From Gammaproteobacteria bacterium (GTDB lineage Bacteria > Pseudomonadota > Gammaproteobacteria > DSM-16500): a stretch of DNA of 64,000 nt. Shown here piece by piece: positions 37,370-47,504 of this stretch; the first letter of the stretch is position 1, and each line of letters starts with the position of its first letter. The notes under the pieces are model-generated. The model saw nothing but the letters and a program-made list of their open reading frames with translations. It was not told the DNA's origin and did not search any database. The stretch covers positions 1 to 64,000 of the forward strand of contig JAJPJH010000028.1 in assembly GCA_021324335.1 (NCBI GenBank), given 5' to 3'. The position numbers and the translations under genes were made by a program.

Positions 37370-37665
37370 CCTCTATCAAAATTGATATGAATCATCCAGA
37401 CTTTCAGAAGGATCTTTTTCACTTGGAAAAAAATGAACAAATTGCCTTCCTTAAAGCGCTCAAAAAAATCAGGCAATTAAATTGGGACAAGTTATATGCA
37501 GATAATGGTTTAAAATGGGAAGCAATTTTATCTAAAACTACTCCATCAGGTCAGCGTATTTATACCTTTCGATTTTCAAAAAAATATAGAGCAACAGCAT
37601 TAAGGGAAGGAGAGTTCCTTCGCTTACTCTCCTTGCATGCAGATCATGATAGCGCTTATGACTAA
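37366..37665 (+). CDS. RelE/ParE-superfamily toxin
   Basis: A 99-residue protein with the RelE-type pattern: an N-terminal helical hairpin (DFQKDLFHLEKNEQIAFLKALKKIRQLNWDKLYADNGLKWEAI), then strands TYTFRFSKKYRATALREGEFLRLLSLHADHD. The FSKKYRA segment and the late LLSLHADHDSAY ending are usual for RelE-like ribonucleases that cut mRNA on the ribosome. Coupled by ATGA overlap to the preceding antitoxin gene. It is tail-to-tail with ugd, five bases apart. Confidence 0.82.
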   Translation: MTSIKIDMNHPDFQKDLFHLEKNEQIAFLKALKKIRQLNWDKLYADNGLKWEAILSKTTPSGQRIYTFRFSKKYRATALREGEFLRLLSLHADHDSAYD

Positions 37666-37670
37666 CAAAA

Positions 37671-39044
37671 CTACGCCACCGCGCTACTAACTGCACCCAC
37701 CTCTACCACATCCCCACGCCCAATCCCATAATACTCAAATCCCGCCTCATTCATATGCCGCGGATCATACTGGTTACGGCCATCAAAAATAATATGCTGC
37801 CGCATCAAATTCTTCATCGCTGCCACATCTGGATAGCAAAACGGCTTCCATTCTGTCACTAATACCAACGCATCAGCAGCTTTCACTGCATCATATTGAT
37901 AATCGACCAATGTAAGCTGATCATTGTTAAACCAATCTTTCGGCATAATTTCCCTTGCAAGCCCCATTGCAGCCGGATCATAAGCCTGCACGCATGCTCC
38001 ACGCTGAATTAAATGCTCAATCAACACCAACGAAGAAGCCTCACGCATATCATCCGTACCCGGTTTAAATGCAAGCCCCCATACGCCTACCGTAAGACCT
38101 GATAAATTCTCGCCAAATCTCGCTACTATTTTTTCCGGCAATAGCTGCTTCTGCTGAAAATTACGCTTCTCAACAGCATCTAAAATCATCGCATCAATTC
38201 CATACTGCTCAGCCATTCTAATCAATGCCCGCACATCTTTCGGGAAACAAGAACCACCATAGCCACAACCAGGATAAAGAAACGCATTACCAATGCGCGC
38301 ATCTGAGCCAATCCCGATGCGTACATTTTCAATATCCACCCCCATGCGTTCACACAACACTGCCATTTCATTCATAAAAGAAATACGTGTTGCTAACATG
38401 GCATTCGCAGCATACTTTGTCATTTCTGCATCTTTGACATTCATAAAATAAATACGCTCAGGGCTGCGTAAAATGGGTAGATATAAATCAAGCATCAAAT
38501 TTTTGGCATGATCAGAATCCAAACCAATGATGACACGGTCTGGACGCATGAAATCTTCTATTGCAGCACCTTCACGTAAAAATTCAGGATTACTAACGAC
38601 ATCCACATTAAGCGATAAATGACGATGTTTTAATTCTTGTTGAATACTCGAAAGCACTTGTGCAGCCATCCCCACCGGCACCGTGGATTTATCCACTACC
38701 ACACAATCTTGCTGAATGTGAGCACCAATATTCCGTGCCGCTTCTAGAACATATTTAATGTCAGCAGAACCATCTATATCACTGGGGGTTCCAACCGCAA
38801 TAAAAATAACTTGCGGATCGAAGGGAAGTTCCGATAACGATGTCACAAAATTCAAACGGCCTGCATGCATGTTAGAAATAACCATAGGCTCAAGACCCGG
38901 TTCATAAATCGGAAGAATCCCTTGGCTTAGATTCTGAATTTTCTGCTCATTCACATCAACACACGTCACCTGATTGCCTAATTCAGCAAAACAAGCGCCC
39001 GTGACTAACCCCACATAACCCGCCCCAATCACTGCAATATTCAC
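37671..39044 (-). CDS. ugd: UDP-glucose 6-dehydrogenase
   Basis: A 457-residue enzyme oxidising UDP-glucose to UDP-glucuronate with NAD+. The Rossmann motif GAGYVGLVTGACFAELG opens the protein. NPEFLREGAAIEDFMRPDRVIIG is a conserved substrate-site block, and GYGGSCFPKDVRALI holds the catalytic cysteine. FKPGTDDMREASS lies in the C-terminal UDP-binding domain. Its start overlaps the upstream membrane-protein stop by four bases, so it is the last gene of a galU–membrane protein–ugd operon. Confidence 0.95.
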   Translation of the reverse strand: MNIAVIGAGYVGLVTGACFAELGNQVTCVDVNEQKIQNLSQGILPIYEPGLEPMVISNMHAGRLNFVTSLSELPFDPQVIFIAVGTPSDIDGSADIKYVLEAARNIGAHIQQDCVVVDKSTVPVGMAAQVLSSIQQELKHRHLSLNVDVVSNPEFLREGAAIEDFMRPDRVIIGLDSDHAKNLMLDLYLPILRSPERIYFMNVKDAEMTKYAANAMLATRISFMNEMAVLCERMGVDIENVRIGIGSDARIGNAFLYPGCGYGGSCFPKDVRALIRMAEQYGIDAMILDAVEKRNFQQKQLLPEKIVARFGENLSGLTVGVWGLAFKPGTDDMREASSLVLIEHLIQRGACVQAYDPAAMGLAREIMPKDWFNNDQLTLVDYQYDAVKAADALVLVTEWKPFCYPDVAAMKNLMRQHIIFDGRNQYDPRHMNEAGFEYYGIGRGDVVEVGAVSSAVA

Positions 39045-40582
39045 GTTTTTGCCTCCGGATGCACTGCGTAAATAATAACTGCATCACCCCGTCCATTATT
39101 AAAAACTTGAACAGGTGACAGTGGAATGTTTTGTAATGCATTATGACTATCTTTATCTTTCTGATTCACACGCAAAGCAATATAGTCATATTGCTTCCAT
39201 TGATCATTCGCCATGATATCAAGATGATGATAGCGTTGCATTTTATCAAAAATCTGAGTCCCAAAATGCTGCGAGTAATACATTAACTGATCATCATTAG
39301 CATAAAGCATTGCTTGCGGGGGCAAATGATCAGCCAACCAATCCCCTGCCTCACGAATGTATTTTTTCGAATGCCCAAAATTCAAAAAACCTCCCAACGA
39401 TGTGATAACGATGAGCAGTACTGAGAGCAAAAATAATTTACGATAGCGAGGAGAAGACCCCCTTTGGAGTAAATCATCGAGAGCAAAAGGTACCCATAAC
39501 ATGAAAATTAACGATAATGCGATGAGATAACGCTTAGATAAAAATAAATGTTCTAAGAGAAATCCAAACGTAATGAGAACATTGACAAAAATATAACCGC
39601 CTAATACCCATTTTGCAGAAGGAGCAAAAATAGCCGTCTTTCGACGCCAAGCGTAAAGGGTTAAACAACTATAAATCCAAGATAAATTATTAATCACACT
39701 CATCAGATACCAACCTACCATCGTGACTAATAACACCAGACCTGCATCACTGATCGAATCCTGTGATAAAACATGAGTCGCTAACGCTGTTTTGGTGGAT
39801 TGATAATTCGTCACCACCATTAGTAATCCATCGTGTATTTGTTGAACTACTTCGCCTATTCGGCCTAATTGCGCTAAGGTTTGCTGGGGATGTAACAACA
39901 GCCAAATGCCAATCGCAAATGCAATAATCAGAACGGGCAAATAAAGCGTGAGGAAACATATTGCTCGCATACGAAATGGGCAACGTAAGGCAACCCAGGA
40001 TAAAAAGGGTAGCATTAATAAAAAGATAGCTCCCTCGATCCTAAATAACGTGGCAACAGCTAAGCTGATACTAAAACCCCACGCTACTAGCCAACGAGGG
40101 TGACGAAAATAGTGCAGCAGGCAGAAAAGAGAAAGTAAATAGAAAGCCCAAAACCCATGATCACGGATAATGTATTGACGAACGCTGTTAAATTCATGGG
40201 AGAGTAAAATCACGCCGGTAGCAAGCCATAAAACGCGTTGAGATCCTCCCAGTGTTTTCACAATGAGAATAAAGGTGATGACAGAGCAGGCAGAAAACAA
40301 GCCGTCAAGGATATAAGCAGCGGTGACGTATAAAAAATGGGTGGGATAAGCAAGACCATAGATTAGCGTAGAATAGAAAGGCCATCTCGCTTGTCCGCAA
40401 AGATGCATAGCATCATGCAGGCCCGTTTGTCCTATCATTTGCGCGCTGAGCAAATAGCATATAGCATCGGGATTGATGACAGTTTCCCGGGAGTTGATCC
40501 AAACTGATAGTAAGACGCTGCCGACGATCGCAATGAGGTAGAGGAAACGCTCGCGTTGATCAACTACCGTAGAAAAAGTCAT
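39041..40582 (-). CDS. GT-C-like polytopic membrane glycosyltransferase
   Basis: A 513-residue integral membrane protein with about ten to twelve helices and a soluble C-terminal part (about residues 410–513: [28 protein letters not shown]…). The first periplasmic loop contains [13 protein letters not shown], an acidic residue placed as in GT-C enzymes that use polyprenyl-linked sugars. No closer family is recognised. ATGA overlaps with galU upstream and ugd downstream tie it to UDP-sugar supply for a surface glycan. Confidence 0.82.
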   Translation of the reverse strand: MTFSTVVDQRERFLYLIAIVGSVLLSVWINSRETVINPDAICYLLSAQMIGQTGLHDAMHLCGQARWPFYSTLIYGLAYPTHFLYVTAAYILDGLFSACSVITFILIVKTLGGSQRVLWLATGVILLSHEFNSVRQYIIRDHGFWAFYLLSLFCLLHYFRHPRWLVAWGFSISLAVATLFRIEGAIFLLMLPFLSWVALRCPFRMRAICFLTLYLPVLIIAFAIGIWLLLHPQQTLAQLGRIGEVVQQIHDGLLMVVTNYQSTKTALATHVLSQDSISDAGLVLLVTMVGWYLMSVINNLSWIYSCLTLYAWRRKTAIFAPSAKWVLGGYIFVNVLITFGFLLEHLFLSKRYLIALSLIFMLWVPFALDDLLQRGSSPRYRKLFLLSVLLIVITSLGGFLNFGHSKKYIREAGDWLADHLPPQAMLYANDDQLMYYSQHFGTQIFDKMQRYHHLDIMANDQWKQYDYIALRVNQKDKDSHNALQNIPLSPVQVFNNGRGDAVIIYAVHPEAKT

Positions 40583-41451
40583 GAAACGATCGTCTCCAAG
40601 GAAAGTCGGAACTCTTCGGAGAGTTCAGGATGTTTAAGTGCATAAGCCACAGTGGCTTCGAGATAGCCTAATTTGCTGCCGCAATCGTAACGTTTACCTT
40701 GGAATTGATAAGCATAAACTGCTTCTTCACGCAGTAACTTGGCAATCGCATCGGTCAGTTGCAGTTCCCCCCCAGAACCTTTATGGGTCGTTTCCAGCAA
40801 GGTAAAAATCCGGGGAGTTAAAATATAACGACCAACAACGCCTAAATTCGAGGGCGCCTCTTTGGGTGTGGGTTTTTCAATGATATTGCGAATAGCTATC
40901 AGCATATCATCCGAATTCGGCACATCGACGATACCATACTTTTTTGTCTCTTCAGGGTGAATTTTTTGTACTGCTACGATACTCGCTTGGGTATGAGCAA
41001 ATTGATCTGCCATTTGCTTTAAGCAAGGCTGAGGGCCGCCATCGATTAAGTCATCTGCCAATAATACGGCAAAAGGCTCATTTACCACTAACTGTTTGGC
41101 GCATAAAACGGCATGGCCTAACCCTTGAGGCGACTTTTGGCGAATATAAGCACAAGAAACCCCATCAGGTAAAATGCCTTTGACAATATTCAATAGTTCT
41201 TGTTTACCCCGCTCCTGGAGGGTCGCTTCTAATTCAAAATTAGAATCAAAGTGATCTTCAATCGCGCGTTTACTACTACTGGTCACGAAAATGAGTTCCG
41301 TGACGCCTGCTGCGACGGCTTCTTCCACGGCATATTGAATAAGCGGCTTATCGACAATAGGTAGCATTTCCTTTGGATTAGCTTTTGTAGCGGGTAAAAA
41401 GCGCGTACCCAACCCTGCAACAGGGAAAACAGCTTTTGTGATCTTCATCAT
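40579..41451 (-). CDS. galU: UTP–glucose-1-phosphate uridylyltransferase
   Basis: A 290-residue nucleotidyltransferase making UDP-glucose. [37 protein letters not shown] is the signature nucleotide-binding and activation region; later blocks are [34 protein letters not shown] and GELQLTDAI. It heads the operon that continues with a GT-C-like protein and ugd, which uses its product. It is divergent from the GT4 genes. Confidence 0.96.
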   Translation of the reverse strand: MMKITKAVFPVAGLGTRFLPATKANPKEMLPIVDKPLIQYAVEEAVAAGVTELIFVTSSSKRAIEDHFDSNFELEATLQERGKQELLNIVKGILPDGVSCAYIRQKSPQGLGHAVLCAKQLVVNEPFAVLLADDLIDGGPQPCLKQMADQFAHTQASIVAVQKIHPEETKKYGIVDVPNSDDMLIAIRNIIEKPTPKEAPSNLGVVGRYILTPRIFTLLETTHKGSGGELQLTDAIAKLLREEAVYAYQFQGKRYDCGSKLGYLEATVAYALKHPELSEEFRLSLETIVS

Positions 41452-41559
41452 AGCGGTATAGTCGGTTAACCTTTGCCCAATTGGCCTGCGATCTTACCAT
41501 CTTGTCCTTTTCCAAACAACTTGCTATAAGGGACGACTACGGAGGAGTTTTCATTCAGC

Positions 41560-42684
41560 ATGCGCAAGAATATTCTCATTCTCGGCCATAATGATGCCAC
41601 GCAATTCATTGACATCTATAACCAATACACCCGGTTATTTGATAAGGATCAGTATGAAGTCACCGTGGCTTATCTTACCGGTGAACCGAATGAAGCCACA
41701 AGGCAGCGTACGATCGCTGAAAATGTGCTTTTTTTGAACACTTCCAAAAACGACATCCGCACGCTAAAAATCCCCGCTATTCGCCGACTGTTATCCCTTT
41801 CTCGGCAGAAAAATTTTGAGATAGTCATTTGCCACCGCTATAAACCTTCCTACATCATGCTGTGGGTCGCCCAATTTCACTCTATCCCTGCTGTTGTGTG
41901 TGTGATGCATGAATTAGGCACCATGGCTTCCTTAGGACGACAACTACTCATCGCAGCACTGGGGCGTAAGAATATCTTGTTTGCAGGGGTTTCGAATGCC
42001 GTACGGGATGACATGCGTAAAAATCTCTGGGGCATACCCAAAGCGCGAGTGACGACTCTCTATAATATGATCGACGTGGAGCTCACCGAACCCCAGCTTC
42101 TCTCTAGAGATGATGCAAGAAGAGCCCTGCACTTATCACCGAATGATATTGTCTTTGGCAATGTGGCAAGGTTGGCACCCAATAAAGATCAAGAAAGCTT
42201 AATTAAAGCATTTTCCCAAATTAAACCTTATTGCCCTAAAGCAAAATTGCTCATTATTGGCGAAGGCGAGCTAAAGTCTCATCTCCAAGCACAAGTCCAT
42301 TCTTATGGCTTGAATAACGATGTCATCTTCACTGGCTTTCTGCCCTGCGGTTTTCGCTACATGAAAGCATTCGATTGCTTTGTACTTTCTTCCGTACAAG
42401 AAGCATTTGGTCGCGTCTTACTTGAAGCGATGGTGGCTAAACTTCCCATTATCGCCACCCGCGTACATGGCATTCCGGAAGTGATGGGGGAAACAGGTCT
42501 ACTCATTCAGCCAAGAGATCATAGTGCCATGGCTTCTGCAATGAAAAAAATTTACACCTTATCGGATGAGGAACGTGGACAAGTAGGAGAAAAAGCCTAT
42601 CAACATATGATAGCGCATTTTTCTATTCCTGCTTTTAAAAAACAATTTTGGCAGCTCCCATTAATGCAATCACTGAAGGAATAA
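41560..42684 (+). CDS. GT4 family glycosyltransferase
   Basis: A 374-residue GT-B enzyme. The N-terminal acceptor domain includes CHRYKPSYIMLWVAQFHSIPAVV. The C-terminal donor domain has the GT4 pattern: FGNVARLAPNKDQESLIKAFSQI, LLIIGEGELKSHLQ, VIFTGFLP and the E-x7-E motif EAFGRVLLEAMVAKLPIIATRVHGIPEVM. It adds a nucleotide-activated sugar to a glycan, substrate unknown. The next GT4 gene starts two bases after its stop. Confidence 0.92.
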   Translation: MRKNILILGHNDATQFIDIYNQYTRLFDKDQYEVTVAYLTGEPNEATRQRTIAENVLFLNTSKNDIRTLKIPAIRRLLSLSRQKNFEIVICHRYKPSYIMLWVAQFHSIPAVVCVMHELGTMASLGRQLLIAALGRKNILFAGVSNAVRDDMRKNLWGIPKARVTTLYNMIDVELTEPQLLSRDDARRALHLSPNDIVFGNVARLAPNKDQESLIKAFSQIKPYCPKAKLLIIGEGELKSHLQAQVHSYGLNNDVIFTGFLPCGFRYMKAFDCFVLSSVQEAFGRVLLEAMVAKLPIIATRVHGIPEVMGETGLLIQPRDHSAMASAMKKIYTLSDEERGQVGEKAYQHMIAHFSIPAFKKQFWQLPLMQSLKE

Positions 42685-42686
42685 TT

Positions 42687-43826
42687 ATGCGTATTGCTTA
42701 TACGACGACGTTTGATGCTTATGATGTCCACAATTGGTCCGGTACCCCTTATCATATGTCGCAAGCGTTAATAAATGCTGGCATTGAAGTAGATTATCTC
42801 GGTTCATTGGTCCGTAAATTACCGCCTTTTTTTAAACTTAAACAAACATGGAATAAAATTATTAGCAATCAGCGCGAAAGCCCCCGTTTTAATATCGTCG
42901 CAGCAAAGCATTATTCTCACCAAATAAAACAGAAATTATCGGCACGCTCAGTAGATGCTATTGTCTCCCCTTTAATTAATCCAATAGCTTATCTTGATTG
43001 TCCGCAGCCGATTATTCTCTGGACAGATGCGGTCTATGCTTCCCTACTCGGTTTTTATCCGCCGTTTGCTTATCATTCTGCTGAGACGATTCAACAAGGC
43101 AATCAAATGACAGCTGAATGTTTATCCCGCGCAACGCTTGCAATTTTTTCCTCTGACTGGGCAGCAAATGGTGCTATTGAATTATACGGCGTTAGTCGGG
43201 ATAAAGTAAAAGTTGTACCTTTTGGGGCAAATATTGAGACTTATCCTAGCTTTCATGCCATACGTGATATTATAAAAAAGCGCTCAACAGATAAAATCAA
43301 ATTACTTTTTCTAGCAAAAAGTTGGGAACGCAAAGGCGGTGATATTGTTTTAGCTGTGGCAAACGCATTGCATGAAGCAGGGCATGCTGTTGAGTTAAAC
43401 ATTGTTGGCTATTCACCTAAATTGCAGCCTGTTCCTTCTTACGTTAATTGTTTAGGATATATTTCCAAACACACACCCGAAGGAAAAAATCGAATTCAAA
43501 CACTCTTAGCAGAAACCCATTTTCTTTTTGTCCCTTCTCGTGCAGAAGCCTATGGTATTGTATTTTGTGAAGCGAATGCCTATGGCGTCCCTTGTTTAAC
43601 AACCTATGTAGGTGGCATTGGCACGATCGTAAAAAACAATATTAATGGCATGACGTTTGCATTAGATGCTTCGATTTCTGATTATTGCAATTATATTGTC
43701 AACTTAATGCATGATCGGACGCGCTATGAAGAACTTGCACTCGGCGCTTACCAAGAATACGAAACACGCTTAAATTGGAAAAGCGCAGCGGCGCAAGTGA
43801 AAGAAATGATAAAGTGCGTTATCTAG
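42687..43826 (+). CDS. GT4 family glycosyltransferase
   Basis: A 379-residue GT-B enzyme, start at 42687 (RIAYTTTFDAYDVHNWSGTPYHMSQAL); a longer frame from 42648 only overlaps the previous gene. FLAKSWERKGGDIVLAVANAL and the donor-site block FVPSRAEAYGIVFCEANAYGVPCLTTYVGGIGTIV identify GT4. The N-terminal W-SGTP segment is the glycine-rich acceptor loop. It is coupled to the preceding GT4 gene and may act on the same glycan. Confidence 0.91.
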   Translation: MRIAYTTTFDAYDVHNWSGTPYHMSQALINAGIEVDYLGSLVRKLPPFFKLKQTWNKIISNQRESPRFNIVAAKHYSHQIKQKLSARSVDAIVSPLINPIAYLDCPQPIILWTDAVYASLLGFYPPFAYHSAETIQQGNQMTAECLSRATLAIFSSDWAANGAIELYGVSRDKVKVVPFGANIETYPSFHAIRDIIKKRSTDKIKLLFLAKSWERKGGDIVLAVANALHEAGHAVELNIVGYSPKLQPVPSYVNCLGYISKHTPEGKNRIQTLLAETHFLFVPSRAEAYGIVFCEANAYGVPCLTTYVGGIGTIVKNNINGMTFALDASISDYCNYIVNLMHDRTRYEELALGAYQEYETRLNWKSAAAQVKEMIKCVI

Positions 43827-43854
43827 TCGGCGTTGCGCCCATTCATTTCAACCC

Positions 43855-45630
43855 TTAGGGCCTCTTCCTTCTTGGTATTTCAATAAAATGTTCGCTATCT
43901 AGTTCATTTTTGGACGTCGGTTTTTCTTTCAGTATTTGTTTACGAGCCATTCTTAATAATTCTTCTGCTTCTGGTTTTAAATGGTTACTACTTTTATCGA
44001 GCTTTAAATAAGCACAGGTCCAAATATACAACATAGCTAATTCTTTAAATTTTTTATTTAAATTATTTATTTCCATTTCTGTTTTTTCTTTAACATCTTG
44101 ATGTTTGGTCTGGATAAAACCCAAGGTAACAAATTTCACTACGGGATTGCAGGCAATATAATGAATATCTTCATAAGCTTTAAATACACGAGTCGTTTCT
44201 ATATTTAGATAGGTTAAATGTTGATTTAACCTTTGGCAAAAATCATTCGGCCATTTTGCTTTTTCAAGCATGTTTAATGCTGCATTTAAACTGACTATCT
44301 CCGCTCTAGCCTCGTTTTCTGATTCTATTAATTCCCAAAACCGTTTTTCATTAAAATCAAATAAGATAGGAAAAGTCGTTTTTATTGAGTTATCTTCTTG
44401 CGTGGCAACTATTTCAACAGATGGCCAGGATTCTTCCAGTGGGGATGGTTCTAAGTTGGGGTTCGCGGAGACAATAACTTCTTCTGTGGGTTGTTTATTA
44501 TTTTTGTTTATTTCTATCATTTGGTCTTTTAATAGGAGTACCCTATCGATAGTGAAGGCTGCCTCTTCAAACTTTTTAAAAATATCCATTACCCCTATGC
44601 CAGTTTTGCGTTGAAAAAAGGGCCCACTCAACAATCCATCTACTTTCGTTCGTCCATAAATATTATAGGCTGCCAATAAAATTTGTAACCATGCCAGCAA
44701 AGAAACATAGAGTTGCCGTTTATCATTTTTCTCAAAACTTCCTAATTTTTCTATCATTTCATCCAATTCGCTCAACATCGTAACTTTATTTTTTGTTACA
44801 TATTCTATTTTTTCATTTGAAGTTCGATATTCCATTTCATTGGAATTAGTAAATATTTTTATGCAAAAAGCTATGCTCCTTTCTGCGCTTTCATCTTTAT
44901 TATTCTTAGCTATTTTCAGCATATCCTCTAAAACCGCCCGAATGATGAGCAAGGATTCTTTCGGATTCATATCTACGGCCTTTTCAATCACCTTCAACAT
45001 ACCGCTCATTACATTTATGGTGCCGTTAGTTATCTTATAAGGGATTAAACTTTGCATACTCGATTTTGTGCTTTCGTTTAGCAATTCCTGCCTTCTTATA
45101 TTAAGCGCAAAATGCAACTGCAATCCCTCTAGCCATATAAATAATTCTTTTAATAATAACGCATGTGCATTAGTCAATACTTCTTCATTAAGCAATTTTG
45201 GTATTTTATCGATTGTCTCAATCAAGATATTATTTTTATCAGTTAAAAAAGAAAGGTCTTTTAACTCCTGAACATTTAGCAAAGCTGGATAAAACAGCAT
45301 ACCAGTAAAATCACTTATTTTCTTGCTTTGACTATTGGCTGCTGCTAACTCTGTATTGATTTGGATTATTTCTTCATAAATATTTTGTATCGCTAACAAA
45401 GGCAGGTTAAGATCAAGAAAAGCGACTTTATAAATATTTTCTCTGTTCCCATAAATGGCAGTTCTTTCTCTTTCTTTTTTATCTTTTAAAACAAAAACAG
45501 AAAATTTCTCACTTGCTTCTAATTTATGAGCATCAGTCGCCAAAGACGCTTTTATTTCTTCCCGGACAATTCTTAAGTTTTCCTTAAGCTTTCCAGTTTG
45601 CTTCTCATCCTGTGATCGCCTGGTATCCAT
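43855..45630 (-). CDS. Orphan 591-residue helical protein
   Basis: Not recognised. A hydrophilic, almost wholly helical protein without signal peptide or membrane segment. There is some heptad-like character (KLKENLRIVREEIKASLATDAHKLEASEK; EKTEMEINNLNKKFKELAML), and the tail is charged, ending FIEIPRRKRP. A TTG at 45651 would extend it by seven residues, but the ATG at 45630 has AGGAGAAAAGGGT before it. It interrupts the polysaccharide genes and its AT-rich composition is like that of the other orphan proteins. An effector role is possible but unproven. Confidence 0.83.
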   Translation of the reverse strand: MDTRRSQDEKQTGKLKENLRIVREEIKASLATDAHKLEASEKFSVFVLKDKKERERTAIYGNRENIYKVAFLDLNLPLLAIQNIYEEIIQINTELAAANSQSKKISDFTGMLFYPALLNVQELKDLSFLTDKNNILIETIDKIPKLLNEEVLTNAHALLLKELFIWLEGLQLHFALNIRRQELLNESTKSSMQSLIPYKITNGTINVMSGMLKVIEKAVDMNPKESLLIIRAVLEDMLKIAKNNKDESAERSIAFCIKIFTNSNEMEYRTSNEKIEYVTKNKVTMLSELDEMIEKLGSFEKNDKRQLYVSLLAWLQILLAAYNIYGRTKVDGLLSGPFFQRKTGIGVMDIFKKFEEAAFTIDRVLLLKDQMIEINKNNKQPTEEVIVSANPNLEPSPLEESWPSVEIVATQEDNSIKTTFPILFDFNEKRFWELIESENEARAEIVSLNAALNMLEKAKWPNDFCQRLNQHLTYLNIETTRVFKAYEDIHYIACNPVVKFVTLGFIQTKHQDVKEKTEMEINNLNKKFKELAMLYIWTCAYLKLDKSSNHLKPEAEELLRMARKQILKEKPTSKNELDSEHFIEIPRRKRP

Positions 45631-45726
45631 ACCCTTTTCTCCTGAAATCAAAATCCATCTTGCTCATAGTAAGGTAATCTCATAATATTGCAATCACTAT
45701 AGGTAACTTGCGGAATCTATGCACTC

Positions 45727-46104
45727 ATGACTGAAGAAACCACTACTACTTCCCTTTCTAGTGAAACGGTGACTCGTCCTTGGGGATCGTTTCGTGTGTT
45801 AGAAGAAGGCCCGACGTTTAAAATTAAACGCATCGTTGTCAAACCTCAAGAAATGCTCTCCTTGCAAGCGCATCACCATCGCAGTGAACATTGGGTGGTG
45901 GTAGAAGGTGTTGCTAAAGTAGTGAATGGAGATCAGGAACTCTTACTTCGTACGAATGAAGCGACATTTATTCCTGTGGCTACTAAACACCGTTTATCTA
46001 ATCCCGGTAAGTCTGACTTAGTAATTATCGAAGTCCAAGTAGGAACTTATCTAGGCGAAGATGATATTGTTCGGTTTGAAGATAGATATGGTCGGGTGAG
46101 TTAA
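45727..46104 (+). CDS. Stand-alone cupin of mannose-6-phosphate isomerase type II
   Basis: A 125-residue single cupin corresponding to the C-terminal isomerase domain of bifunctional ManC/AlgA proteins. RPWGSFRVLEEGPTFKIKRIVVKPQEMLSLQAHHHRSEHWVVVEGVA carries the metal-binding histidines (HHHRSEHW), then FIPVATKHRLSNPG and EVQVGTYLGEDDIVRFEDRYGR. It would interconvert fructose-6-P and mannose-6-P for GDP-mannose supply. No guanylyltransferase domain or manC is in the window. Its 3' end overlaps the convergent wcaJ-like gene by four bases. Confidence 0.9.
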   Translation: MTEETTTTSLSSETVTRPWGSFRVLEEGPTFKIKRIVVKPQEMLSLQAHHHRSEHWVVVEGVAKVVNGDQELLLRTNEATFIPVATKHRLSNPGKSDLVIIEVQVGTYLGEDDIVRFEDRYGRVS

Positions 46105-47504
46105 TAAGCATTCTTACTCATGAAACCGCGAAAAATAGTTAAAAAAATAATTTTCAAATCAAATAACAACGACCAGTTTTCAATATAAAAAAGATCGTAT
46201 TCAATTCGCTTTTCCAAACTGGTATTACCGCGCCAGCCATTCACTTGAGCCCAACCAGTGATACCCGCTTTCACTAAATGTTTCTGCATGTAACGCGGTA
46301 TTTCTTCTTTGAATTGTTCCACAAAAAAGAGACGTTCCGGACGGGGGCCGACAATCGACATATCGCCCCGTAAGACGTTAATGAATTGGGGTAATTCATC
46401 TAAACTGGTGCGGCGCAAAAAGGCTCCTACTTTAGTCGCTCGCATTTCGCCTGGCTTAGCCCATACGGGTCCAGTTTTGGATTCAGCATCCACCGGCATC
46501 GTGCGGAATTTTAGCATTTCGAATTCAGTGCCATTCCAACCTACTCGCTTTTGTCGATAAAAAATGGGGCCAGGTGAACTCATTTTGACGGCGATGGCGA
46601 TGAGCAGGAAGAGAGGTGAAATCGTTAATAAAATAAGACTGGCTAAAAGGCGGTCTTCGATAGCTTTCAATAGGCGATTCATGCCGACCATAGGGGTCGT
46701 ACAGATGTTTAGAATGGGGAAGCCAGCTAATTCTGCAATAGAATAATGAGTGAAATTTAAGCCTAACAGGTCAAGTGCAAAGCGAATGGTAATCGCTTGG
46801 TGGCGTAATTGATATAATACCTCTTTGGCACGTGCTTCTTCCCGTAAGGGATAGGCTAACCAGATTTCATCAATACCGTGAGGGGTGCTGGCCAAATAAT
46901 CCGGAATATTGTCAGGCGTTTTGGAGACAGGAATGCCGCCAATGGCTTGAGGTTTAGTCTCGGGCATGTCGTCAAATATCGTTACGACACGAAAGCCAGT
47001 CCACAAAGATTGCTGGACTGTCTCAATTAATTTGATGCCTACTTCACTCACGCCAATCACCAAAATACGCCGCTCATTCCAGCCATAAAGCCGCATGATA
47101 CGTAGAAATAGGAGTAAACAGATTCGACATGAAACGAGGAAGAAAGCTGCGAGTAAACCCCACCAGCCAAACCATTCTCGGGAATAAGTTTCGCCTGTTT
47201 TAGTAATAAAGGCAGCACCGGCTAAGAGCATAAAGGCAACAAATAGGGCTTGGATAAGTCCGCTGATATAGCTCCAAAACGATTTTGTACGAGTCGAGCC
47301 ATATAATTCAAAAAACTGAAAAACGATCGCAGTTAAGGGGGCGGCTAATATCAAAGCTGAAAGATAATGGTTAGAAGGAGAAAAGCTGCCAAATTTATAG
47401 AAATAAGCCGCTAAGCCAGCCGCTAAGACAGCACACACATCAAAGCAACGAAGTAAAAAAATCACTAATTGAAAATATTCTTTTAACAACCCGCGCGGTA
47501 GCAT
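46101..47504 (-). CDS. Undecaprenyl-phosphate sugar phosphotransferase (WcaJ/WbaP type)
   Basis: A 467-residue polyisoprenyl-phosphate hexose-1-phosphate transferase that starts glycan assembly on the lipid carrier. Four N-terminal helices lead to a nucleotide-binding-like domain (RILVIGVSEVGIKLIETV). A re-entrant helix and the catalytic domain follow (SPGPIFYRQKRVGWNGTEFEMLKFRTM…LRRTSLDELPQFINVLRGDMSIVGPRPE). The ATG at 47504 has GGGAG upstream and overlaps the end of galE by 22 bases. The sugar transferred cannot be read off the sequence. Confidence 0.94.
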   Translation of the reverse strand: MLPRGLLKEYFQLVIFLLRCFDVCAVLAAGLAAYFYKFGSFSPSNHYLSALILAAPLTAIVFQFFELYGSTRTKSFWSYISGLIQALFVAFMLLAGAAFITKTGETYSREWFGWWGLLAAFFLVSCRICLLLFLRIMRLYGWNERRILVIGVSEVGIKLIETVQQSLWTGFRVVTIFDDMPETKPQAIGGIPVSKTPDNIPDYLASTPHGIDEIWLAYPLREEARAKEVLYQLRHQAITIRFALDLLGLNFTHYSIAELAGFPILNICTTPMVGMNRLLKAIEDRLLASLILLTISPLFLLIAIAVKMSSPGPIFYRQKRVGWNGTEFEMLKFRTMPVDAESKTGPVWAKPGEMRATKVGAFLRRTSLDELPQFINVLRGDMSIVGPRPERLFFVEQFKEEIPRYMQKHLVKAGITGWAQVNGWRGNTSLEKRIEYDLFYIENWSLLFDLKIIFLTIFRGFMSKNAY

